IMG/VR virus record: IMGVR_UViG_3300030099_007533
Span: 39,547-103,546 of that record
Length of the DNA stretch: 64,000 nucleotides
Source of the DNA: a virus
Reading direction: 5' to 3' (one strand)
Shown: piece by piece, positions 24,350-32,948 of the stretch
How the letters are laid out: each line of letters opens with the position of its first letter
How positions within the stretch are numbered: the stretch's first letter is position 1
Notes under the pieces: generated by a model
What the model saw: only the letters and a program-made list of their open reading frames with translations
What the model was told of the DNA's origin: nothing
Databases searched by the model: none
Made by a program: the position numbers and the translations under genes

Positions 24350-26107
24350 TTATGAAACCTCTATAGAATCTACTAAAGTAATTAGATTTTGATCAATAAT
24401 ATCGTCCATTTTGTTAGCCTCGGAAATAAAATTGTCAAGTAGTTCTGTTTTAGAGCCATTTAAAATTGTTCCCTGTGTCGCTGCGTCATAAGAGCTTTGA
24501 TTGTCTACAGTAGCTGTTACGACTCCATTTGTAGAGTTGGTTTTAGAAGCAAAATAATCTTTCACGATTTGACTATTAAACAGACCGTCTAAAACTTGTT
24601 GTGAATATGGGGCAATAATTTCTTGGTCTACAAGATAGTCGTATGCATTTCTCCATGACGAAATATCGACAATTGGACTCTCAAGCTTTGCCAGTATGAC
24701 TGGTACTGTAGAACCTTGAACTTCCTCAGTTGGCAAGCTTATTTCATACTCTGCCAATGGGAAAGTTTCATATTGTTCTACTTTAAAAAATTCGCTCGCA
24801 GCGTGAGTTGCATCTTTATTAGAAAAAAGTGTGGATCCAAATGTTTGTTCTATTAAATTGTATACAAAAGTTTTATTGTTATAAGCACTTTTAATGTTAT
24901 CTTTAGAATATTTTTCTATATCGCTGTTTAGAGCTTCTCTATTTACTCCAGATTTATGAGAGTCTACATCGGAGGCTTCCTGCGTGGCATATGTCTTGTT
25001 TGTATCGCCAAATTTAATTTTATTAGGTGTAAAATTATCTAACGATGGGGCGCGAACAACAAGTCTGGCTCCAAATTTCAAATCAAGATTGTCCAAAATG
25101 TCTGTTTTGCTTAGTGTTTTAATGGAAGATTGTAGAGTATATCCAGTATATATTATTTTTAAAAACAATAACAGTAATGTCGCTTCCCTAAAAGAATAAT
25201 AATTATGATTTTTTAATCCTTTTCTTTCATAATATGTCAACTCAGTTTGGTCAGGGATTGAAAACCCTTCAAATTTTGAAAGTAAATCATAATTAAATTT
25301 AAAATAATATTCAACATAAGCGCCAGAATCAAGAAGCTCGGAGTGATTTGCATTTTTAGTTGTTTCTAAAAGAAATTTTTGTAAATCATTTGTTGATGAG
25401 GTGCCTATAACTCCTTTAACGACACCATCATCAATCAATTTAATTCTTTTTTCTATGGCTTCTTCGTTAAAAATTCTATTTTGAAATAAGATGGTCCTAT
25501 CGTTGTAATATGATGATTTCTGTTCAAGTGGTAGATTGTCGAAGCCGCCAATATAAGATTGATCATTCGTCAAAGTACCAAATCTAAGAAAATCAGTTAT
25601 AGCCGGTGTGATATTATAAGAGATGGCGTCTGGGACAAAAGACTTTGCAATTTGTTTTTTAGTTTCAGCTAATGTGTTTTGTTGCTTATCTGATGGTTTT
25701 GATACAGATAAGATTGATAAATGCTTATAAAGTTCGTTAGCAAAAATTTCTTTAAGAGCAAGGCTTGCATTTTGTTGTTTAGGCAGATCTTTTTTTAGTG
25801 GTTCTATGCCTTTTGGCACTCCAGCCTGTTTTAAATAATAACAGGCAAACCTATAATATTCTTTATTTTTAGAATCTGTTAAAAAACTATTAAACAAAGA
25901 AGTGTATGGTTCTTCTGTTTCTATTAAATTAACAAAATATTTTATTGCTTCAGAATTATTACCGTTATCTGTCAAGCTTGCCAAATAATCAGGATTTAAA
26001 TTAAATTTAAACAAGTTTCTGCGGGCTTGTTTCAAAAAATGGTTCTTAAACCTTTCTTCAAAAAGATTTTGAAAACTCATTATTGTGTATTCTTTAAAAT
26101 TAAGCAT
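24350..26107 (-). CDS. Virion-associated protein (585 aa), unknown role
   Basis: I chose the ATG at 26107, one base after the stop of the upstream gene, over an in-frame TTG at 26119; another ATG at 26080 (MSFQNLFEERF) is also possible. The protein is Asn/Ser/Lys-rich and mostly helical early (FEERFKNHFLKQARRNLFKF), with no family I recognise. The C-terminal region is acidic and helix-prone. It lies between a 671-aa gene and gp25 in the baseplate block, so a hub or wedge accessory role is plausible. It has no membrane segment or enzymatic motif. Confidence 0.55.
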   Translation of the reverse strand: MLNFKEYTIMSFQNLFEERFKNHFLKQARRNLFKFNLNPDYLASLTDNGNNSEAIKYFVNLIETEEPYTSLFNSFLTDSKNKEYYRFACYYLKQAGVPKGIEPLKKDLPKQQNASLALKEIFANELYKHLSILSVSKPSDKQQNTLAETKKQIAKSFVPDAISYNITPAITDFLRFGTLTNDQSYIGGFDNLPLEQKSSYYNDRTILFQNRIFNEEAIEKRIKLIDDGVVKGVIGTSSTNDLQKFLLETTKNANHSELLDSGAYVEYYFKFNYDLLSKFEGFSIPDQTELTYYERKGLKNHNYYSFREATLLLLFLKIIYTGYTLQSSIKTLSKTDILDNLDLKFGARLVVRAPSLDNFTPNKIKFGDTNKTYATQEASDVDSHKSGVNREALNSDIEKYSKDNIKSAYNNKTFVYNLIEQTFGSTLFSNKDATHAASEFFKVEQYETFPLAEYEISLPTEEVQGSTVPVILAKLESPIVDISSWRNAYDYLVDQEIIAPYSQQVLDGLFNSQIVKDYFASKTNSTNGVVTATVDNQSSYDAATQGTILNGSKTELLDNFISEANKMDDIIDQNLITLVDSIEVS

Positions 26108-26108
26108 T

Positions 26109-28124
26109 CTATAACCCAAAGTCCTTTTTTAAATTAGCAAATTTTGCTTCTTCGTTTAACGTTTCTTTGTTGTTAGTATCAATTATACTATCTTTTTGCA
26201 ATTCAATCAACTGGTCTCTCAATATTTGCTTTGTATATTTTAAATATCCGTTAAATTTAACATCCAAATTTAAATCTTTTGGATTGTAAAAATCTTTTTC
26301 AGTGTCTGCAAATTGTTGACCTTCTGCGTTCCACCCATCATAAAAGTTTAAAAAATCAAAATTTTGAGGAATCAACTGGCTCACTAAACTTAGTACTGCA
26401 AATGGATAGCTTGCTTCTAAATACCTTTTAACAAAATCACTTAAATTTTGCGCTTGTGATTCCTTTGTCTGTTTTTGTTGTTCTTTATCGCTAATGTAAT
26501 TAGAGATTAAGAGGCTGTCACCGCCAAATATTAAAGACTCATCTTCTATCCAGTATTTTTGTATTGAATTGTTTATCTTTTTAAAATTGATCGTTTCATC
26601 ACTAAACAATTCTTGCTGTTTTGTTATTTTTGTCAATACCACAGAATTTCCGTCTATCACTTCGCTCTTGTTATATATCGATAAATTTATGCCCTCTTGT
26701 TCAACACCGATGGCAATAAATGAATTTGCTCCGAGATTTAAATTAATTAATTTTGGAATAATTTGTGTTTCTGCATCAACGTATAGTTCGTTAATGTAGC
26801 CTTGATAGGATTTATTTAATGTTGGGATTGTTTTATAAGATTCATATGTATTATCAACTATAAAATCGTTTACACCCGCTGCCTCCATTAAAGAACCCAG
26901 CGGCAGTGGTGGAAGACCCAATTGTGGGTTAAGAAGAGCGCATAGGTCATTAACACTTGAAAGTATTCCATCTAACTGCTCAGGTTTTATATCACATGGG
27001 TCTGGGAGGCATATATCAGCTTTTGAATCATTTAATAATTCAATAAAATTTATAAAACTTCCTAAAGCCTGAAAAAAGGTAAGGATCTCTTGTTCGTTAT
27101 TTAATTTAACTCCTCTCTGCTGCAACGATAAAGTAGTACTTTGATTTAATATTTTATTTATAATATTGCAGTTGCCCTGACCTAAAAACAGAAATATAAA
27201 TTCTTCTTGCTGTATAGATGGGTTTTGCTGTGTTTGTTTAATATAGGTACGGATATCATTATTGCTTACACTTTTTGGTGTCAAGCCAATATTTTTTGTA
27301 TTTTCTATTGCAGCGTTTGTTATGTAGGGGTCAATAGAGATTTTTTTCAAAGGCGGATAGGCATTATAAAAATCCGTATCATCAGGTTCAGCCCATTGGT
27401 TCGCCAAGTCTAAAAGAACAGTTGAGACTGTGTTTATTATGGGGGTTGTTACTAAACAAAGACTAACGCACAGAGCTTCAGATTTGATGTTGTCTATTAT
27501 ATCGCTAAAATCGGGGATATTAATATATGGTAATTCTGGTATCAAAGGAATTTCAAAATTAGGCAAACGATTTTCAAATGTTTCAGACTGTTCAAGCCTT
27601 GTACCGCAGGGCGTATCAACCTCATTTAATAACAAAGATGAATCTGCCACTTGTTTCGCCAATTTATTCAACCCAATTAAAAGATAATATTGCACTGGCA
27701 ATACGGACAAAAACTTTCTATATTGATCCTCCATACAGGTTGGAAATCTTGGCTCCCCTGATAAAGCTTTTGTGAGTTCAAACACCGCGCTAATAATGCT
27801 TGAAGCAACTTCTTGTTTTGATTTACTATCATCCTTGGCTGCATCTATAGCGTTTTTTGCCGATTGCAGGTAGGGGGCGCAGCCCTCTATCCCCGCGAAA
27901 GTCTCCTCAAGTGTTGGAGTCAGGCTTTGCCCTTGTTTAATTTGCTTACATTTACCTGACAACTCCACGTTTGCCAAACGAGCGACTGCATCATCCAAAC
28001 TTTGAATAAGTTCAAGCCCGGTTGTTCCGTATGCCCAAGCAGATGCTAAGACACCACCAGCAGTTACCTGTGAATTGACTTTTGTTTCAGCCGCTTTTTG
28101 TTTTGTATTTGGGTTATCTGCCAT
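26109..28124 (-). CDS. Virion-associated protein (671 aa), unknown role
   Basis: A 671-residue protein with six or more Cys residues spread through the first 400 positions (for example SGKCKQIKQG, EGCAPYL, FPTCMED and CDIKPEQL). That is unusually many for this window. A short hydrophobic stretch around SEALCVSLCLVTTPIINTVSTV (about residues 210-235) could be an amphipathic or fusion-like helix. No known family is recognised. Its context in the baseplate run suggests a hub, spike or tape-associated role, which is inference only. The start has ATG with weak purines and follows the 335-aa gene by one base. Confidence 0.52.
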   Translation of the reverse strand: MADNPNTKQKAAETKVNSQVTAGGVLASAWAYGTTGLELIQSLDDAVARLANVELSGKCKQIKQGQSLTPTLEETFAGIEGCAPYLQSAKNAIDAAKDDSKSKQEVASSIISAVFELTKALSGEPRFPTCMEDQYRKFLSVLPVQYYLLIGLNKLAKQVADSSLLLNEVDTPCGTRLEQSETFENRLPNFEIPLIPELPYINIPDFSDIIDNIKSEALCVSLCLVTTPIINTVSTVLLDLANQWAEPDDTDFYNAYPPLKKISIDPYITNAAIENTKNIGLTPKSVSNNDIRTYIKQTQQNPSIQQEEFIFLFLGQGNCNIINKILNQSTTLSLQQRGVKLNNEQEILTFFQALGSFINFIELLNDSKADICLPDPCDIKPEQLDGILSSVNDLCALLNPQLGLPPLPLGSLMEAAGVNDFIVDNTYESYKTIPTLNKSYQGYINELYVDAETQIIPKLINLNLGANSFIAIGVEQEGINLSIYNKSEVIDGNSVVLTKITKQQELFSDETINFKKINNSIQKYWIEDESLIFGGDSLLISNYISDKEQQKQTKESQAQNLSDFVKRYLEASYPFAVLSLVSQLIPQNFDFLNFYDGWNAEGQQFADTEKDFYNPKDLNLDVKFNGYLKYTKQILRDQLIELQKDSIIDTNNKETLNEEAKFANLKKDFGL

Positions 28125-28125
28125 T

Positions 28126-29133
28126 TTAGTTCGTAAAGTTAAATTTGCTGTTAAATCCGCCTTGTGAGATATCGGATGTGTTAATTCTTAAAGCCACCTG
28201 ATTGTATTTAGCAGTAATATTTCTTAATACATTAAATATGTCCAAAGGAGTTTTTACTGCTCCAATTGCAATCGCCAAGTCGATACTGGGGAGCGTAACA
28301 GGACTTAGTGGCGGAATAATTGGGTGAACATGCAGTGCCAGAGCGCTCTCCAGAACTTTTTGAGCCTTCATAACCTTTAAAAGAACCTTGTTAACATCGG
28401 AGATTCTTGAAGATACCTCTCTCATTCTTTTTTCTAAAGCATATCCTTTTACTATCGGTTGTAGCCCAAAAACGGATTTTTCATCTTTTAATATTTCCTC
28501 ATCTGGGTTACCAAAGATAAGACTAACACCAACATAATCAGTATTTGACCTCTCATTTTTAAATTGAGAACCGTAATTTGGCAAAGTTGGATCATAACCT
28601 GCAACGATGTTAACACCGCCATTTCTTGCCTTTACCTCCACAACATCAGCATTGATCTCAAAAACTGAAACCGCCGATTGAGGAGATTTAGTTGTTGCTT
28701 TTCTATCTGTATTTTTTGGATTAGAAGTATCAACAACTGCGTCTTTCCCCGTATCTGTTCTCTGATAAATTGTCAGCCCAGCGCCATATCTTAAATCTGG
28801 TTTTGATAAGTCAATTTTATCACCATCTTTTTGCCCATCATTTAAAAAACCCACTCCTAAAACAATTTTATTTGCAAAATCGCCGCCTGAACCAGTAGCC
28901 GTTAGCGTTGTTCCATAGCGAGCGTCTTGCCCAAGATATAAAACTGAATCAGCCTCGCCATCGATGATGATCGCGCCTCTTTTTTTGTTGTCAGAAAAGT
29001 CGGGGGTGTGAAGACCTTTAAAGGTCCTATCTCCATCGCCAATATTGTTAGAGGCTTGCTGGGCTGCTTGATTTTTAGGAGTTAAATTGTTTGTCTTTCT
29101 TGATTTTACTGATGATACTGCGTTGCCTGCCAT
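28126..29133 (-). CDS. Virion protein, possible baseplate hub or spike component (335 aa)
   Basis: The N-terminal part contains GAIIIDGEADSVLYLGQDARYGTTL and, later, EINADVVEVKARNGGVNI. The second half has LQPIVKGYALEKRM, a helical stretch, then LALHVHPIIPP. Repeating beta elements followed by an H-x-H segment recall spike or hub proteins of other myoviruses, but I cannot place it in a family. It overlaps the 183-aa gene by one base and precedes the 671-aa gene. Tail-tip role is an inference from this pattern and from the baseplate neighbourhood. Confidence 0.52.
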   Translation of the reverse strand: MAGNAVSSVKSRKTNNLTPKNQAAQQASNNIGDGDRTFKGLHTPDFSDNKKRGAIIIDGEADSVLYLGQDARYGTTLTATGSGGDFANKIVLGVGFLNDGQKDGDKIDLSKPDLRYGAGLTIYQRTDTGKDAVVDTSNPKNTDRKATTKSPQSAVSVFEINADVVEVKARNGGVNIVAGYDPTLPNYGSQFKNERSNTDYVGVSLIFGNPDEEILKDEKSVFGLQPIVKGYALEKRMREVSSRISDVNKVLLKVMKAQKVLESALALHVHPIIPPLSPVTLPSIDLAIAIGAVKTPLDIFNVLRNITAKYNQVALRINTSDISQGGFNSKFNFTN

Positions 29134-29684
29134 TATGCCCCCTGTGGAAAAAACTGTCTTGCAGACTTGTTTTCCTTTTGTACATACTCACTTAATTTAG
29201 GATCCATTTCTGGCTTTAGTGAGGGATAACCAATAAATTTTATTGTTTTAAATTCTTGTGGGTCTTCATAATCAACTATGACGATTTCATTACTTTTAGG
29301 TAACCTATTGTTTGAAGCCGCAGGATTAACATAAACCTTTAAAAGCGAACCATAATATTGTTCTTTTGTGATGACCTTGTTAAAATAGTCCTCAAAATAA
29401 TCTGTCAATCCTTCTATTTCTAAATAAACCATGTAAAATGTATTATCTTCTGAATCTAAAATTAAATTTTGCATTTCACGACCTGAGATTTCAGAAGTAT
29501 CTTGGACCTCTTCCACGAATCTCGCAATGGCGACTAAGGGAAAATTAAAATCATTTTCAGTTGTTTGAACCTCTCTTGATGCTTTATTACCAAGCAATTG
29601 GAGCAGATCGTTTGTTTTAATAGTAGCGCCGGGATCTAAATTATAAGGCAATAAATCTAATTGATTATAACGGTTTACTGACAT
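29133..29684 (-). CDS. Putative baseplate-associated protein (183 aa)
   Basis: A 183-residue acidic protein beginning MSVNRYNQLDLLPYNLDPG. It includes a beta-rich centre (NTFYMVYLEIEGLTDYF) and a C-terminus (EIVIVDYEDPQEFKTIKFIG). No family is recognised. It overlaps neighbouring genes by one base on each side, so it is tightly coupled to the 103-aa and 335-aa genes. Its place at the head of the baseplate block suggests a small wedge or hub component. Confidence 0.5.
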   Translation of the reverse strand: MSVNRYNQLDLLPYNLDPGATIKTNDLLQLLGNKASREVQTTENDFNFPLVAIARFVEEVQDTSEISGREMQNLILDSEDNTFYMVYLEIEGLTDYFEDYFNKVITKEQYYGSLLKVYVNPAASNNRLPKSNEIVIVDYEDPQEFKTIKFIGYPSLKPEMDPKLSEYVQKENKSARQFFPQGA

Positions 29685-29995
29685 TAATCTTCACCCGATG
29701 CCCTTTCGTTCATCTCACCCTGTATTAATTCAAAAAGGTTATCTTTCTCATTGTCTGATAACTCAACGCTCCCGCTTTGCTGTTCAGCTTTTTGAATGAG
29801 ATGAAGAACTTTAACAAGCTGCTCGTTTGAGCGTTGCAAAGTCTCAACATATTTTGCTGCTACTAAACCAGCCCTTACATTTTCAACTTGATTTTGTTGT
29901 ATTTCTTGTTGAAGATCTATCAAGAGACTTTCTGTTGTAGTTCTATCAGTTCTAATATTATCAAGAGCTTCTTCAATTAACTTGTTTTTATCCAT
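29684..29995 (-). CDS. Small coiled-coil-like protein (103 aa)
   Basis: A 103-residue protein that is almost entirely helical by composition (Leu, Glu, Gln, Lys), with heptad-like spacing across LIEEALDNIRTDRTTTESLL and LQRSNEQLVKVLHLIQKAEQQ. The C-terminus is acidic. It could be a tail-assembly chaperone or a small structural protein; no family is recognised. A GGGGTAG purine run precedes the ATG. The 39-nt gap separating it from the sigma-factor gene is the break between the regulatory block and the virion block. Confidence 0.5.
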   Translation of the reverse strand: MDKNKLIEEALDNIRTDRTTTESLLIDLQQEIQQNQVENVRAGLVAAKYVETLQRSNEQLVKVLHLIQKAEQQSGSVELSDNEKDNLFELIQGEMNERASGED

Positions 29996-30034
29996 TAATA
30001 ACTACCCCATAGATAATTAGGCTAACGGTCAAAA

Positions 30035-30724
30035 TTAATTATTCCAGTCTTTAATGAAGTATTTGTATTCAACTTTTATTTTTCTAAGTGTTGGTGCTAA
30101 CTGCTTAGTCGTCATGCCTGTCATTTCTCTCAAATAGAGATAAATTGCTTTTTTGTTAAGAATTTCAAGCTTATTCATATTTTCAAGCATGTATTCTATT
30201 GAAGAAATCACTTTTCTGTCATTGTCATTTTTTATGATCGTACTATCTTTTTCTAAATTTTTAACAAAAGTGAGCAGCGCTTCCCAGAACTCTCTTTTCT
30301 CCCTATCCCGCTCATAGGGGTGGGAGATCATTACAAATTGATTGTGAGGCGATTTTAGAGCATCATCTAAAGCAATCTCGCGGCGTGCAGCCTGAGCATT
30401 CTTTTTTACTTTATGAATAAACCAGTTTTTTGTAATAACACTAAAATAAGAGAATGCTTTTGAACCTCTATTTGGATCATATTTGTTTAGAATAGTTGTA
30501 AGCCAAACTTTGCAATCATCTTTTAAATAATCAATATTTGGTAGATTATTAAATTTATATGTATAAACAATTTTATCGACAAGTTCACTAAACGCCGGTT
30601 GGATCAAAGTTGAATACAATTTTGTCTTTACCGCATTATCATCTGATAACGCATATTGTATTATTGCTTCTTCATGTATTTTTGTAAAATACATGTTTTT
30701 TGTTCTCTTTCTTCTTTTTCTCAT
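30035..30724 (-). CDS. Late transcription sigma factor, T4 gp55-like
   Basis: A 229-residue protein with the sigma region 2 signature NKYDPNRGSKAFSYFSVITKNWF at about residues 85-107, which gp55-type phage sigma factors share. The basic N-terminus (RKRRKRTKN) precedes an alternative start at MYFTK. In T4, gp55 directs host RNA polymerase to TATAAATA late promoters with gp33 and the sliding clamp. I see no convincing late promoters of that sequence just ahead of the virion genes. The start overlaps the preceding stop as ATGA. It sits immediately upstream of the virion genes it would activate. Confidence 0.82.
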   Translation of the reverse strand: MRKRRKRTKNMYFTKIHEEAIIQYALSDDNAVKTKLYSTLIQPAFSELVDKIVYTYKFNNLPNIDYLKDDCKVWLTTILNKYDPNRGSKAFSYFSVITKNWFIHKVKKNAQAARREIALDDALKSPHNQFVMISHPYERDREKREFWEALLTFVKNLEKDSTIIKNDNDRKVISSIEYMLENMNKLEILNKKAIYLYLREMTGMTTKQLAPTLRKIKVEYKYFIKDWNN

Positions 30725-30993
30725 TCTGAATACCTGTTTTGGAAGTCTACTAAATCTTGTTTTAACTCCCTTGAATGGCTTATTAAGTTTGAGAGATTTT
30801 CATCGCCATAAAACATCGGTAATTCATAAATTGCCTCCAAATGCTTATTAAATTCTGCAATTGCTAAGTTGACCTGTTCAAAATTCTCATTGAAATATAA
30901 CAACTTTTTTAAAAGATATAAATTAAACCAAACCGAAAAAATAAGACCAGAAACAAATAGTATTGTCCCCACTATAGCTAAACTTTCAATCAT
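30721..30993 (-). CDS. Small membrane protein (90 aa)
   Basis: A single hydrophobic segment at about residues 4-28 (IVGTILFVSGLIFSVWFNLYLL) should form a membrane anchor. An acidic, helix-prone C-terminal domain of about 60 residues follows. No family is recognised. It overlaps the sigma-factor start (ATGA) and the zinc-ribbon stop, so it belongs to one operon with them. A role at the host inner membrane is inferred only from the anchor. Confidence 0.55.
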   Translation of the reverse strand: MIESLAIVGTILFVSGLIFSVWFNLYLLKKLLYFNENFEQVNLAIAEFNKHLEAIYELPMFYGDENLSNLISHSRELKQDLVDFQNRYSE

Positions 30994-31249
30994 TATTTAT
31001 TACCATCTCCTCAGAAGACTGTTCCTTTATTTTTTTGAGGATTGATTTGTTCTCCTCAATATGTTCTACGACATTTTCTTTTGCTGTTTTGTTTGAACCC
31101 TGCTTTATTTTTACCACAGTAAAGCTTGAAGGTAGTTTTTTAATATTTTTACTAAAACAGTGGGGACACTCTACAGCATCAACGCCCATTGAATTCCACT
31201 GTGACCATTCTCTATCACAGGAAGAGCAACTATAGTTGTATTTAGGCAT
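30986..31249 (-). CDS. FmdB-like zinc-ribbon protein (87 aa)
   Basis: I chose the ATG at 31249 (MPKYNYSC) rather than the earlier in-frame ATG at 31270, because family members begin at this point. A zinc ribbon is formed by C-x2-C (YNYSCSSCDREW) and C-x2-C (VECPHCFSKNI). Such small ribbons resemble the FmdB/CxxC regulatory family, often of unknown target. The C-terminal half is helical and charged. It overlaps both neighbours in the small-gene block before the sigma factor. Late-transcription regulation is possible but not shown. Confidence 0.6.
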   Translation of the reverse strand: MPKYNYSCSSCDREWSQWNSMGVDAVECPHCFSKNIKKLPSSFTVVKIKQGSNKTAKENVVEHIEENKSILKKIKEQSSEEMVINND

Positions 31250-31430
31250 ATCTAATAAACGCCTCTTCAAGTCTCTTCAACATACATCTTGACTCTGTTA
31301 CTTTAAAAAATTTGTCCCAATCTTCCTTTTCCTCATTGTTAATTGATGCCTTTAAAACTTCATCCTTATCTTTTACATAACGACGAAAATGTCGTAATAG
31401 GAAAACAATATCATCTTTATTTAATCTCAT
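31242..31430 (-). CDS. Hypothetical protein (62 aa)
   Basis: A 62-residue, highly charged, probably helical protein (KDEVLKASINNEEKEDWDKF) with one Cys. It overlaps the cupin gene by 14 nt and the zinc-ribbon gene by 8 nt, and GGGAGAATGA upstream is a good ribosome-binding site. No family is recognised. The tight coupling and clean initiation support a real gene. Confidence 0.5.
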   Translation of the reverse strand: MRLNKDDIVFLLRHFRRYVKDKDEVLKASINNEEKEDWDKFFKVTESRCMLKRLEEAFIRYA

Positions 31431-31782
31431 TCATTCTCCCATAATCATCAGAAAGTCTTACAACATCGTCTAATTCTGGAGTTGACACCTCAAACAATTC
31501 AACACACCCAAATTCAGGTGCTGTAAATCTATGAACTGTTTTTGGAGTTATTCGCCAAGATCTGCCCTCTCCAAGCTTAATTATATTACTTTCGCCGGGG
31601 GCGTCCGATAAGTCTAATAGTAAAAGCCCTTTTGATACATATATCGTCTCATCTTTTTTAACATGAAACTGTTTTGAAAGACGGTGACCAGCTTTAATGA
31701 AAAGTTTTTTCATTACATACTTATCAGTCTGAACTATTATTTCTTCATGTCCCCAAGGTTTTTCAACTATCTTCGGCGCCAT
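31417..31782 (-). CDS. Cupin, mannose-6-phosphate isomerase type II-like (121 aa)
   Basis: A single-domain cupin matching the C-terminal isomerase part of type II phosphomannose isomerases: EKPWGHEE near the start, GHRLSKQFHVKKDETIYV (metal-binding His and Glu), PKTVHRF and DDVVRLSDDYGR at the end. It would interconvert fructose-6-phosphate and mannose-6-phosphate, feeding GDP-mannose to the Gmd and Fcl enzymes encoded just upstream. The track-style start is a TTG; I prefer ATG at 31782. No ManC-type guanylyltransferase is present in the window, so the host may supply GDP-mannose. Confidence 0.78.
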   Translation of the reverse strand: MAPKIVEKPWGHEEIIVQTDKYVMKKLFIKAGHRLSKQFHVKKDETIYVSKGLLLLDLSDAPGESNIIKLGEGRSWRITPKTVHRFTAPEFGCVELFEVSTPELDDVVRLSDDYGRMNEIK

Positions 31783-31954
31783 CAAATTCTTCCATTTTAA
31801 ATGTTGGCGGGTTAGTTACCATCAATTCATCCTGCGAGTCTCCTTGAACTACAAGATTGAATTCTTGTAACACGGGAACAATGTCTGTCTCCTCTAACAA
31901 TGATTTTTGAAGAGCCATCATTATAGCCCCTAATGCTTGATCCGATAATCTCAT
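31763..31954 (-). CDS. Small conserved phage protein (63 aa)
   Basis: Starts MRLSDQALGAIMMALQKSLL and continues TDIVPVLQEFNLVVQ, ending acidic (MEEFDGAEDS). I have the impression that closely similar short proteins occur in other marine T4-like phages, but I cannot confirm this here and do not know a function. An amphipathic helix at the N-terminus is followed by a short beta segment. It overlaps the cupin start by 20 nt and lies one base from the Gmd stop. Confidence 0.55.
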   Translation of the reverse strand: MRLSDQALGAIMMALQKSLLEETDIVPVLQEFNLVVQGDSQDELMVTNPPTFKMEEFDGAEDS

Positions 31955-31955
31955 C

Positions 31956-32948
31956 TTATTTCCATCCTTTTTTTGATACTATTTTATTGAAATCATGATT
32001 ATACATATCTCTTGCCAAAGACGTAAAATCATACTTTGGTTTCCACCCCAAAACTCTTTTTGCCTTAGAACAATTTCCCAGCAAATAAGGAACTTCTTGA
32101 GGGCGAAAATACTTTTTATTTATTTTTAAATGTCTTTTTGGGTTACCCAGTTCTGCAACTGACCATACTCTCTCTAAAAACTCTTCTACCGAATGAGTTT
32201 CCCCTGTTGAAATAACATAATCATCGGGAATTTCTTGTTGCAACATTAACCACATTGCTTCTACATAATCTTTTGCGTGACCCCAATCTCTTTTTGCTGA
32301 TAAATTACCCAACTCAATGTTTTTTTGATGACCCAATCTAATATTGGCTGCTGCCAATGTTATTTTTCTTGTTACGAATGTCTCTCCACGTCGCGGAGAC
32401 TCGTGATTGAATAGAATACCGCTCGATGCGTGCAGCCCATATGAGGCGCGATAATTCCGCACTAAATTATGGGCACAAACTTTTGCACAAGCATATGGTG
32501 AAGCAGGCATTAAACGTGAAGACTCATCATATCCCTCTGGTGGGATATCTGGGTTGTCTCCAAACATCTCTGATGAGCTTGCCTGATAAAACCTGCATGA
32601 TGGGTGTACGTTTCTAATCGCCTCTAAAATCTTGTGAGTCCCCAGTGCAATGCCAGATAATGTATCCTCTGGCACCTCAAAAGACACCCTAACGTGAGAT
32701 TGTGCTGCCAAATTATAGAATTCGTCTGGTTTGTATTTTAATAGTAATCTATAAGTGGCTGATGAGTCATTTAGATCCCAATATTCCATCTTAAAATTAT
32801 CATTTTTATAAATATGATCGATTCTTTCAGTACAAATTGTAGAGGTCCTTCTCTTAAGACCTACCACATGATAACCTTTTCTTAATAATAATTCTGCTAA
32901 ATAAGAACCGTCTTGTCCTGTTATGCCACTAACAAATGCTGTTTTCAA
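31956..32948 (-). CDS. gmd: GDP-mannose 4,6-dehydratase
   Basis: A 330-residue extended short-chain dehydrogenase with the Gmd N-terminus FVSGITGQDGSYLAELL (NADP-binding G-x2-G-x2-G), SSSEMFG with the catalytic Ser/Glu (about 124-130) and PYACAKV with Tyr152 and Lys156. It converts GDP-mannose to GDP-4-keto-6-deoxymannose, the substrate of the Fcl enzyme encoded just upstream. The start is an unusual TTG at 32948 that overlaps the Fcl stop (TTGA); GGGG lies upstream, and the Rossmann strand begins at once, so no ATG can replace it. Length fits the family. Confidence 0.93.
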   Translation of the reverse strand: MKTAFVSGITGQDGSYLAELLLRKGYHVVGLKRRTSTICTERIDHIYKNDNFKMEYWDLNDSSATYRLLLKYKPDEFYNLAAQSHVRVSFEVPEDTLSGIALGTHKILEAIRNVHPSCRFYQASSSEMFGDNPDIPPEGYDESSRLMPASPYACAKVCAHNLVRNYRASYGLHASSGILFNHESPRRGETFVTRKITLAAANIRLGHQKNIELGNLSAKRDWGHAKDYVEAMWLMLQQEIPDDYVISTGETHSVEEFLERVWSVAELGNPKRHLKINKKYFRPQEVPYLLGNCSKAKRVLGWKPKYDFTSLARDMYNHDFNKIVSKKGWK

